From assembly GCF_002929355.1 (NCBI RefSeq), contig NZ_PJIR01000022.1, positions 1 to 33,902 of the forward strand: a stretch of 33,902 nucleotides of DNA. Direction: 5' to 3'. This document shows positions 1-7,211 of this stretch, piece after piece; position 1 is the stretch's first letter; each line of letters starts with the position of its first letter. The notes under the pieces were generated by a model. That model was not told the origin of the DNA. It was given only the letters and a program-made list of their open reading frames with translations, and did not search any database. The translations under genes were made by a program, and so were the position numbers. The DNA comes from Arthrobacter sp. B0490 (lineage in GTDB: Bacteria > Actinomycetota > Actinomycetes > Actinomycetales > Micrococcaceae).

Positions 1-22
1 AGAGTAGGACACCGCCGGACAA
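1..22 (+). rRNA. rrf: 5S rRNA, 3' end only
   Basis: The first bases match the conserved 3' end of actinobacterial 5S rRNA (the GAGTAGGACACCGCCGGAC-type tail, from memory). Only about 20 nt are inside the window, so the call depends on this tail and on the strong terminator directly after it. The exact 3' end is uncertain by a few bases. It implies that an rRNA operon lies just upstream of the window on the same strand. Confidence 0.75.
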
Positions 23-33
23 CCATTACAGGC

Positions 34-66
34 AAGAGGCCCCACCACCGGTGGGGCCTCTTCCCC
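34..66 (+). terminator. Intrinsic terminator after 5S rRNA
   Basis: A perfect 13-bp inverted repeat (34-46 with 50-62, arms AAGAGGCCCCACC and GGTGGGGCCTCTT) closes on a 3-nt loop. The arm ends in TT and is followed by CC rather than a long T-run. Its place directly behind the 5S tail fits termination of the rRNA operon. Confidence 0.85.
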
Positions 67-246
67 GTTAACCACCCACCCACCCACCCACCACCGGTAG
101 GGTCGACAGACACCGGACAGACACCCCCCAGACACCCGCGGGTAGAGCGATGCATCACATCATGGGCAAACGCTCGTCCGGATGAAGTCCGTGGTCGGGC
201 TTCGTGGTTCCATAGATGGGTAGGACCCACAGCAGAATAGAGACCC

Positions 247-266
247 GCCGGCACATGCATGCCGGC
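247..266 (+). other. Small hairpin in leader of the TPR protein gene
   Basis: A 7-bp perfect stem, GCCGGCA (247-253) with TGCCGGC (260-266), has a 6-nt loop CATGCA and sits 8 nt before the GAGAGGA ribosome-binding site. It may affect translation or mRNA stability, or be chance in GC-rich DNA. The rest of 67-290 holds no gene and no promoter I can call with confidence. Confidence 0.35.
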
Positions 267-290
267 ACCTGACGAGAGGACCGCGCTGCC

Positions 291-2483
291 ATGGCTGAGC
301 AGGAGCACACCGCTGGACGAGACGGGGAGTCCCGCCCGTCGGGAGGCGCGGACCGCGGGAGCCAGGGCAGTTCAGGTCAGGCGGGACGCCACTCCTGGGG
401 ATCCAAGTCCGGCGGGAATCGCACGCCGCCGTCGCCGGAGAGCACCGACGACAGACGCTCACACGAACGTCCCGCGCCGGCGCGGGACTCGACCGATCGC
501 AGCGCCCCCCGGGACGACCGTCGGAGCGCGCGGCCCGACGGCGGCTCCAGTGGGGGCGGCCGGCCCGCATGGAAGGGCCGGTCCGGTACACAGGGCGCGG
601 GCCGCACCGGCGGGTCGACAGAGCGCGAAGGTCAGGGCGCCGCCCGGGACGGGCAGGGACACGGACGCGACGACAGGGCTCCCCATACCCGGACCGCGCG
701 ACCGGACTCCGAGCGTGGCGGACCCTCGGCTCCACGGCGGGACGATCGTCCGCGGCAGGATTCGGGGAGTGCGGGCCCGCGCTCGTCCGACCGTCCCCGC
801 AGGAGTTCCGACGGTGACCGGGGCGCACAGTTGAGGGGCTCTGCCTCACGCGGCGGCTCGGCGTCAGGCTCCGCGGCGGACAAGCAATCTCGTTACGGCG
901 GCCGGGGTGGAGCGTCGGCGGACCGTACGACAGGGAGCGCCGACCGACCGTGGTCGAGAAACTCTCCCGCCGCACCGGGCGGCAGCGACGGCCGGTCGGC
1001 CGGGCGCAGTGACTCCTACCGCCGGCCCGCCGATCGTGACGATCGCCGAGGCGGAGGACGCGGCACGGAGGAGCGCCGCGGCCCCCGGACGGACGAGGCA
1101 GCGGGGCCCAGGCCCCACAACGCGCGTGACCTCCGCAGCGCGAACCGCCCCGACCGCGAGCGGTCCCCGGAGATCGACGAAGACGTCAAGGGCGACGAGC
1201 TGGACCGCGTCACCCGTGCACAGGTGCGCAACCTCGAGGAACGAAGCGCCCTGTGGGTCGCGAGGCACCTGGTCATGGCAGGTCGTCTCATCGACCTCGA
1301 TCCTGAGCTGGCGTTCCAGCACGCTCTCGCCGCGAGCCGTCGAGGCGGGCGACTCGCAGCCGTCCGCGAAGCCGTCGGTCTGACCGCCTACGCCGCGGGT
1401 CACTACGGGGAAGCGCTCCGCGAATTCCGGACGTTCCGAAGGATCAGCGGCTCCAACGTGCATCTTCCCGTGATGGCGGACTGCGAGCGGGGTCTTGGGC
1501 GCCCGGACAGGGCTCTTGATCTGGCGCGCAGCGAGGAAGCAGTGTCCCTGGACGCCGCAGGCAAGGCGGAGCTGGCCATGGTCATCTCCGGTGCCCGGAC
1601 CGACCTGGGCCAGCTCGACGCTGCCGTCGCGGCCCTGGAGATCCCGCAACTGGACCTGCAGAGGGCCTTCGCCTTCAGCCCCCGCCTCTTCCGTGCCTAC
1701 GCCGAAGCACTGGATGCCGTCGGGCGTTCGGACGAGTCGGGCAAGTGGCGCCGCCAGGCCGGGGTGGCAGAACGTGCCCTCGGTCTCGAGGACGACCTCG
1801 AACCGGACATCATCGACCTGGGTGAGGACGACGATCCCGCACCGGTCCCCGTCCCGCGGGTTGCAGACGTGCTCGGTGTACCGGCGTCGACGGGAGCTGC
1901 CGACGGTTCGGACGCCCCGGGCGCGGAGCCGGGTGTCGAAACGGTGGACGACGCCGATGCGGCGAACGCAGCCGAGCCCGAGCTCGAAGCTGATTCCCAG
2001 CCCGAGCCCGAGCTCGAGCCGGGTGTCGAAACGGCGGACGACGCCGATGCGGCGAACGCAGCCAAGCCTGAGCTCGAGCCGGGTGCCGAAGCGACGGACG
2101 CCACCGATGCGGCGGACGCAGCCGAGCCCGAAGCCGACCCCGAGCTCGAGCCTGATTCTGAAGCTGGGCTCGAGGCTGAGCTCGAGCCTGATTCTGAAGC
2201 TGAGCTTGAGCTTGAGGCCGAAGCCGATTCCGAGGCCGGATCGGCCGTCTCCGTCGGGGAGGCTGCGGCACCGGCCGGAGCGCTCCAGACCGAGATGCTC
2301 TTCAGCATGGACGATCCGGATGCGGCCGATGCCGCAGGTGAGGACGAGCCAGGATCGGATCCGGGAGCGACCGGGGGCAGCGCCGGGGGCACGGCAGAAG
2401 GCGGCGCCGAGGGCAAGGCCGCGCCGAAGCGCACGCGGACTCCCAAGGCCGCGGCGAGCCAGGACGACGGCGTCGATGACTGA
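291..2483 (+). CDS. TPR-repeat protein with long disordered Arg/Gly/Ser-rich N-terminus and acidic repeat tail
   Basis: 730 aa; ATG preceded by GAGAGGA about 10 nt upstream. Three regions are visible. Residues 1 to about 300 are low complexity, rich in R, G, S and D, with no fold I recognise. Residues 301-498 are helical with TPR-like spacing (ALWVARHLVMAGRLIDLDPE, then AAGHYGEALREFRTFRR and GLGRPDRALDLARSEE). Residues 500-730 are strongly acidic with imperfect repeats and a short basic end (PKRTRTPKAAA). By position before a NagD-like phosphatase and tlyA, and by its TPR core, it is the counterpart of M. tuberculosis Rv1691, which is only about 250 aa, so both ends are extensions. Function is unknown; the TPR core implies protein binding and the RG-rich part could bind RNA (inference). 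The stop overlaps the next start. Confidence 0.85.
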   Translation: MAEQEHTAGRDGESRPSGGADRGSQGSSGQAGRHSWGSKSGGNRTPPSPESTDDRRSHERPAPARDSTDRSAPRDDRRSARPDGGSSGGGRPAWKGRSGTQGAGRTGGSTEREGQGAARDGQGHGRDDRAPHTRTARPDSERGGPSAPRRDDRPRQDSGSAGPRSSDRPRRSSDGDRGAQLRGSASRGGSASGSAADKQSRYGGRGGASADRTTGSADRPWSRNSPAAPGGSDGRSAGRSDSYRRPADRDDRRGGGRGTEERRGPRTDEAAGPRPHNARDLRSANRPDRERSPEIDEDVKGDELDRVTRAQVRNLEERSALWVARHLVMAGRLIDLDPELAFQHALAASRRGGRLAAVREAVGLTAYAAGHYGEALREFRTFRRISGSNVHLPVMADCERGLGRPDRALDLARSEEAVSLDAAGKAELAMVISGARTDLGQLDAAVAALEIPQLDLQRAFAFSPRLFRAYAEALDAVGRSDESGKWRRQAGVAERALGLEDDLEPDIIDLGEDDDPAPVPVPRVADVLGVPASTGAADGSDAPGAEPGVETVDDADAANAAEPELEADSQPEPELEPGVETADDADAANAAKPELEPGAEATDATDAADAAEPEADPELEPDSEAGLEAELEPDSEAELELEAEADSEAGSAVSVGEAAAPAGALQTEMLFSMDDPDAADAAGEDEPGSDPGATGGSAGGTAEGGAEGKAAPKRTRTPKAAASQDDGVDD
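1926..2240 (+). repeat. Imperfect acidic repeats inside the TPR protein gene
   Basis: The phrase GAGCCGGGTGTCGAAACGG begins at 1926 and again at 2016 (90 bp apart); a variant begins at 2076 (60 bp further). Shorter PDSEA/ELELE units follow to about 2240. The encoded units read PGVET-DDADAANAA-PELE and cover roughly residues 546-650. The repeats keep the reading frame. Several codons here end in A or T (gat tct gaa gct), unlike the flanking GC-rich codons. Confidence 0.8.
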
Positions 2484-3492
2484 GCGCCCGACCCCGGGAC
2501 AAGCAGCCGGGCGCCTGATCGACGGATACGACGGGGTGCTCGCCGACCTCGACGGCGTGGTCTACGCCGGGCCCCACGCGATCGCCGGCGCGACCGACGC
2601 CCTCGAGCGCCTCGCTGCGGAGGGCAAGCGCCTCGCCTACGTCACGAACAACGCGTCGCGGTCCTCGGAGCAGGTCTCCGCCCATCTGCGTGAGCTCGGA
2701 GCTCCTGCCACCGCCGATCAGGTGTTCGGTTCGGCCCAGGCCGGCGCCGAACTCCTTGCCCGTCAGGTGGCCGTGGGATCGACCGTGCTCGTCGTCGGCA
2801 GCGAGACCCTGGCGGACGTGGTCCGGGCGCAGGGCCTGACCGTCGTCGGCTCGGCGGACGACCGGCCGGACGCCGTCATCCAGGGGTTCGCCCCCACGAT
2901 CGGCTGGAAGGACCTCGCGGAGGCCGCGTACGCCGTCGCCGCGGGCGCCACCTGGGTGGCGACCAACACGGACATGTCCATCCCGCAGCAGCGGGGGATC
3001 GCCCCCGGGAACGGGACACTGGTGGCCGCCGTCGCCGCGGCGACCGGGAAGTCCCCCCTGATCGCCGGCAAGCCGGGCGCGGTCCTGTTCGAGAACGCAG
3101 CACGCCACTCCGGCGTCGAGCGGGCCCTCGTGGTGGGGGACCGGCTCGACACGGACATCCTCGGCGGAAATCGCGCGGGAATGGCGACGGCACTCGTCCT
3201 CACGGGAGTCGACACGGTCCGCACCGCCCTCGCCGCCGACGTCGCCGAGCGCCCGGACTTCCTCCTCGCGTCACTCGGCGAGCTGTATGTGGAGTATCCC
3301 GCCGTCACGGCCGACGACGGCGCCTACGCCTGTGGCGCGGCGGTGGCCCGGGTGACCGGGACGACCGTCAGTGTCCAGGGCCGCGAGGACGACGTCGACA
3401 GCTGGCGCGCGGCGTGCGCCGCGTGGTGGGCTGCGCATCCGCACACGACGCCGGAGTCCGCGCCCGAGGTCGGGTTCACGTCCGCTGGCTAA
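2476..3492 (+). CDS. HAD-superfamily phosphatase, NagD-like (probable glycerol-3-phosphate phosphatase)
   Basis: 338 aa; ATG at 2476 overlaps the previous stop (2481-2483) by 8 nt. HAD motifs are complete: motif I DLDG at residues 24-27 (nucleophile D24, acid D26), motif II TNN at 57-59, motif III lysine K199 in AGKPGAVLF, and motif IV GDRLDTD at 221-227. The cap lies between motifs II and III, as in HAD-IIA (NagD) enzymes. About 70 extra residues follow the HAD fold. The M. tuberculosis neighbour in the same position, Rv1692, has been described as a glycerol-3-phosphate phosphatase that recycles glycerophospholipid polar heads; that substrate is inferred here from synteny and family. Cytoplasmic, no signal peptide. 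Confidence 0.9.
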   Translation: MTERPTPGQAAGRLIDGYDGVLADLDGVVYAGPHAIAGATDALERLAAEGKRLAYVTNNASRSSEQVSAHLRELGAPATADQVFGSAQAGAELLARQVAVGSTVLVVGSETLADVVRAQGLTVVGSADDRPDAVIQGFAPTIGWKDLAEAAYAVAAGATWVATNTDMSIPQQRGIAPGNGTLVAAVAAATGKSPLIAGKPGAVLFENAARHSGVERALVVGDRLDTDILGGNRAGMATALVLTGVDTVRTALAADVAERPDFLLASLGELYVEYPAVTADDGAYACGAAVARVTGTTVSVQGREDDVDSWRAACAAWWAAHPHTTPESAPEVGFTSAG

Positions 3493-3538
3493 GCTCGGAG
3501 AAGGGATCGGACACGACACGGGGCACGAGAGGGCGGCG

Positions 3539-3730
3539 ATGCAGGACGGCACTGACGGCGGCAGCACGGGCGACGCCCCCGACGACGAAATCCTGGCCGG
3601 TCTCGACCGGCTCGGCGATCTCCCCGTGTCGGAGCACGCCGGCGTGTACCTGGACGTCCTCGAGCGCCTGGGCCGGGAACTGAACCCCCTGCAGGGACTC
3701 CGCCGGGCGGGGGACCATGGCTCGCCTTGA
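3539..3730 (+). CDS. Small conserved protein (Rv1693-like)
   Basis: 63 aa, starting at ATG 3539 with GAGAGG about 6 nt upstream. The sequence begins MQDGTDGGSTGDAPDDEI and contains SEHAGVYLDVLERLGRELN, a helix pattern seen in the small proteins found between the NagD-like phosphatase and tlyA in many Actinobacteria (Rv1693 in M. tuberculosis, from memory). The N-terminus is acidic and flexible, the C-terminus basic. The gene overlaps tlyA by 14 nt, so the two are probably co-translated. Function unknown. Confidence 0.75.
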   Translation: MQDGTDGGSTGDAPDDEILAGLDRLGDLPVSEHAGVYLDVLERLGRELNPLQGLRRAGDHGSP

Positions 3731-4568
3731 CCAGGAACTCGTGACGCGCGGGCTCGCGCGATCGCGGTCCCACGCCGCGCAGCTGATCGCCGCCGGACGC
3801 GTGCTCCGTGGAGGCGTCGTGTCGCTCAGGCCCTCGGCGCCCACCCTCCCGGCGGACATCCTGCTCGTGGAGGAACGGGGGGAGGACTACGTCAGCCGCG
3901 CCGGCACCAAGCTCGACGGCGCACTGCGCGCCTTCCCGGCCGTGGATCCGGCGGGCAGGCGCTGCCTCGACGCCGGTGCCTCAACCGGCGGATTCACCGA
4001 TGTGCTCCTGCGGCGAGGCGCGCGCGAGGTCGCCGCCGTCGACGTCGGGCACGGCCAGCTCGTGCAGCAGCTGCGCGACGATCCGCGCGTGCACGTCTTC
4101 GAGGGCATGAACGTCCGCCACCTGGAACCCGGGGACATCGGTGGTCCCGTGGAACTCACCGTCGCGGACCTGTCCTTCATCTCCCTCCGACTGGTCATGC
4201 CCGCCCTGGCCGGCGCCACGACGGCCGGCGGCGAACTGCTCCTGATGGTCAAGCCGCAGTTCGAGGTCGGGCGGAGCGGACTCAACCGCCTCGGCATCGT
4301 GACGTCCCCCGAGGCCCGACGGCGAGCTGTTGCCGGCGTGGCGCACAGGGCGCTCGAGTGCGGGCTGCAGGTGGCCGGCATCGCGCAGAGCGAACTGCCC
4401 GGGCAGGACGGCAACGTGGAGTACTTCGTGTGGACAAAGGTGCCTGTCGACGGATTGATGCCTAGGATCGAAGGGGAGCCGGACCTGACGACCGACCGGG
4501 CACTGCATACCCTCTTCCCGCCGCCCGGCATGGCTCGACCCATAGATCAGACGGAGCTTGATGAGTAG
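3717..4568 (+). CDS. tlyA: TlyA, 16S/23S rRNA 2'-O-cytidine methyltransferase
   Basis: 283 aa. An S4-like RNA-binding domain at residues 2-60 (RLDQELVTRGLARSRSHAAQLI) is followed by an FtsJ-type SAM methyltransferase: SAM motif LDAGASTGGFTD (84-95) and the catalytic tetrad K65-D151-K179-E235 (in AGTKLDG, VADLSF, MVKPQFEVG and GNVEYFVW). Known TlyA enzymes methylate C1409 of 16S and C1920 of 23S rRNA, and their loss gives capreomycin resistance in mycobacteria; whether this copy is the two-subunit (type II) enzyme is inferred from the actinobacterial lineage. The start ATG 3717 lies inside the preceding gene, and the stop overlaps nadK by 8 nt. Confidence 0.95.
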   Translation: MARLDQELVTRGLARSRSHAAQLIAAGRVLRGGVVSLRPSAPTLPADILLVEERGEDYVSRAGTKLDGALRAFPAVDPAGRRCLDAGASTGGFTDVLLRRGAREVAAVDVGHGQLVQQLRDDPRVHVFEGMNVRHLEPGDIGGPVELTVADLSFISLRLVMPALAGATTAGGELLLMVKPQFEVGRSGLNRLGIVTSPEARRRAVAGVAHRALECGLQVAGIAQSELPGQDGNVEYFVWTKVPVDGLMPRIEGEPDLTTDRALHTLFPPPGMARPIDQTELDE

Positions 4569-5487
4569 ACGAATCCTGGTTCTTGCGCACACCGGCCGCA
4601 GGAACGCGATGATCGCGGCGCAGGAAGCGTGCACGCGACTCCACGACCTCGGGCTCCAGCCCGTCATGCGTCCCGAGGAACTCGCCGACCTCCAGGGGGA
4701 GTACGGCGCTCTCGCCGCCCCGGCCGAGGCGCTCGGCGACGGCGTCGACTTCGGCGACGTCGAACTCGTCATGGTCCTCGGCGGCGACGGCACCATCCTG
4801 CGCGCCGCCGAACTCGTCCGGGACGCCGACATACCCCTTCTGGGCGTCAACCTCGGGCACGTCGGCTTCCTCGCGGAGAGCGAACGCGCCGACCTCGAGG
4901 AGACGGTGCGGTGGGTCGCGGACCGCAGCTACACCGTGGAGGAGAGGACCACCATCGAGGTCTTCGTCTGGCACGGCGACACCATGCTCGGGCAGAGCTG
5001 GGCGCTCAACGAGGTGGCCGTCGAGAAGGCGGACCGGGAGCGCATGATCGAGGTGGTCATGGAGGTGGATGGACGCCCCGTGAGTTCCTTCGGCTGCGAC
5101 GGCGTCGTCCTCGCCACGCCCACCGGATCCACCGCGTACGCCTTCTCCGCCGGGGGGCCGATCGTCTGGCCGGAGGTGGAGGCGCTCCTCATGGTGCCCA
5201 TCAGCGCCCACGCGCTCTTCGCCAAGCCGCTCGTCGTCGCGCCCACCTCGGTGCTCGCTGTCGAGCTCCTGACCCGCACCGACGCCGCAGGCGTCCTGTG
5301 GTGCGACGGGCGGCGCAGCATCGACCTGCCACCGGGCGCCCGCGTGGAGGTCCAGCGGTCGGAGCGCCCCGTCCGCCTGGCCCGTACCCGGCAGACACCG
5401 TTCTCGGAGCGGCTCGTCCGAAAGTTCGAACTACCCACCCAGGGCTGGCGCGGCCCCGTGAAGCACCAGGACGGACCCCAGCGATGA
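4561..5487 (+). CDS. nadK: NAD kinase
   Basis: 308 aa; phosphorylates NAD+ to NADP+. The family signatures are present: GGDGT at residues 74-78 (catalytic D76), the glycine-rich GVNLGHVGFLAE segment just after it, and TPTGSTAY at 186-193. ATG 4561 is chosen; a TTG one codon upstream (4558) is also possible. GGAG at 4553-4556 is a close but usable ribosome-binding site. It overlaps tlyA by 8 nt and its TGA overlaps recN as ATGA, the same tlyA-nadK-recN order as in mycobacteria and corynebacteria. Confidence 0.95.
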   Translation: MSRRILVLAHTGRRNAMIAAQEACTRLHDLGLQPVMRPEELADLQGEYGALAAPAEALGDGVDFGDVELVMVLGGDGTILRAAELVRDADIPLLGVNLGHVGFLAESERADLEETVRWVADRSYTVEERTTIEVFVWHGDTMLGQSWALNEVAVEKADRERMIEVVMEVDGRPVSSFGCDGVVLATPTGSTAYAFSAGGPIVWPEVEALLMVPISAHALFAKPLVVAPTSVLAVELLTRTDAAGVLWCDGRRSIDLPPGARVEVQRSERPVRLARTRQTPFSERLVRKFELPTQGWRGPVKHQDGPQR

Positions 5488-7211
5488 TCGAGGAGATGCG
5501 CATCCGCGACCTCGGCGTCATCACGGACGCCACCCTCCGCCTCGGCCCGGGGCTGACGGTCGTCACCGGCGAGACCGGGGCGGGCAAGACCATGGTCATC
5601 ACCGCGCTGGGCCTGCTGCGGGGCGCGCGCTCGGATGCAGGCGCCGTGCGCCTCAACGCGAAGTCGGCCTCCGCGGAAGCCGTGCTGCGGCTGGAGCCGG
5701 GTAGTCCGGCCGCCCTGCGGGCCGCCGAGGCGGGAGCAACACTCGAGGAGTACGACGGCCTCGCCGAACTGATCCTCGCCCGCACCGTCACGAGTGAGGG
5801 GCGCAGCCGCGCCTACGTCGGGGGCCGGGCCGCTCCCGTCGGTGTCCTCGCCGAGCTGGGGGACGAGCTCGTCGTCGTCCACGGACAGTCCGACCAGCTG
5901 CGGCTCAAGGGGGCGCCCGCGCAACGGCAGGCGCTCGACAAGTTCGGTGGCAAGCCCCTCGAGGAGGCCCTGGCCGCCTACGCGGACACCTTCCGCCGGT
6001 GGAGGGACGCCCTCGCCGAGCGGGACCGGCTCAGGAGCGAGGCCCGCGAGAGGCTGCGGGAGGCCGAAGGGCTGGAAGCGGCCTTGACCGAGATCGGCGA
6101 CCTCGATCCGCAGCCGGGGGAGGACGCGGCCCTGAAGGCGGAATCGATGCGGCTCGGCAACCTCGAGGAGCTGCGGACCGCGGCCCTCGTGTCCCACCAG
6201 GCGCTGGTGTCCGAGGACATCGGCGCGAGTGCCGACGCGGTGTCGCTGGTCGACGAGGCCAAGCGGCACCTGGAGGCCGTCGCGGAGCACGATGCCGACC
6301 TCGGCAGGCTCGCCGAGCGGCTTGCGGAGGTCGGCTACCTCCTGGCGGACATCTCCGCCGAACTGGCCGGCTACGGGACGGCGCTCGACTCGGAGGGCGC
6401 AGGCAGGCTCGAGGAGGTCGAGTCGCGGCGCGCCGCCCTGTCGGTGCTGGTGCGGAAGTACGCCCCCACCATCGACGAGGTCCTCGCCTGGCAGGAGGAC
6501 GCCGTCAAGCGCCTGCTCGAACTCAGCGGCGACTCCTCCCGGGTGGAGGAGCTCGACGACGTCATCACCGGCCTCGACCGTGAGGTCCAGGACCTGGCGG
6601 GTACTGTGTCCTCGCTGAGGAGGGAGGCGGCGGCGAGCCTTGCGGCGAAGGTCAGCGACGAGCTCACGGCCCTCGCCATGCCGGACGCGCAGCTCCTGAT
6701 CGAGGTCACGCCGGCCGAAGCCCTGACCCTCCACGGGGCCGACGACATCGCCTTCAATCTCCAGCCGCACCCCGGTTCGGCGCCCCGCGCGCTCGGCAAG
6801 GGTGCATCGGGCGGCGAGCTCTCCCGCGTGATGCTCGCCATCGAGGTGGTGCTCGCGGCCGTCGACCCCGTCCCCACCTTCGTGTTCGACGAGGTGGACG
6901 CCGGCGTGGGCGGCAAGGCCGCCGTCGAGATCGGCCGCCGGCTCGCGATGCTGGCCGAACACGTCCAGGTCATCGTGGTGACCCACCTCCCGCAGGTCGC
7001 CGCCTTCGCCGCACGCCACATCCGCGTGACGAAGAACGTCTCCCGCGACGGCGAGGGCGGAGGCGTGACCGCCAGCGACGTCGAGGTGCTTCCCGACGAC
7101 GAACGCGTCAGGGAGCTCGCACGGATGCTCGCCGGCCAGGAGGATTCGGCCTCGGCGCGAGCCCACGCCGAGGAGCTCCTCGCCGATGCCGCCCGCACAA
7201 CAGCTCGGTGA
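5484..7211 (+). CDS. recN: DNA repair protein RecN
   Basis: 575 aa SMC-like ATPase for double-strand break repair. Walker A is GETGAGKT at residues 29-36. The middle (about 170-400) is rich in E, A, L and R with heptad-like spacing, the coiled coil expected of RecN. The C-terminal ABC part has the signature GASGGELSR and Walker B FVFDEVDAGVGG. The start ATG 5484 shares bases with the nadK stop. Upstream in-frame codons overlap nadK and are not used. The stop shares bases with the GTG of pyrG, with no room for the two genes (steA/steB) found here in mycobacteria and corynebacteria. Confidence 0.95.
   Translation: MIEEMRIRDLGVITDATLRLGPGLTVVTGETGAGKTMVITALGLLRGARSDAGAVRLNAKSASAEAVLRLEPGSPAALRAAEAGATLEEYDGLAELILARTVTSEGRSRAYVGGRAAPVGVLAELGDELVVVHGQSDQLRLKGAPAQRQALDKFGGKPLEEALAAYADTFRRWRDALAERDRLRSEARERLREAEGLEAALTEIGDLDPQPGEDAALKAESMRLGNLEELRTAALVSHQALVSEDIGASADAVSLVDEAKRHLEAVAEHDADLGRLAERLAEVGYLLADISAELAGYGTALDSEGAGRLEEVESRRAALSVLVRKYAPTIDEVLAWQEDAVKRLLELSGDSSRVEELDDVITGLDREVQDLAGTVSSLRREAAASLAAKVSDELTALAMPDAQLLIEVTPAEALTLHGADDIAFNLQPHPGSAPRALGKGASGGELSRVMLAIEVVLAAVDPVPTFVFDEVDAGVGGKAAVEIGRRLAMLAEHVQVIVVTHLPQVAAFAARHIRVTKNVSRDGEGGGVTASDVEVLPDDERVRELARMLAGQEDSASARAHAEELLADAARTTAR

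Noticed and set aside
67..290. tRNA or small RNA in the spacer after the 5S terminator
   Set aside because: No cloverleaf or strong stem-loop apart from the 7-bp leader hairpin.
864..1649. Long minus-strand open frames across the TPR gene and similar antisense frames throughout the window
   Set aside because: High GC makes stops rare in all frames. Their products are Arg/Pro/Ala-rich with no motif, and the plus-strand frame has clear family features.
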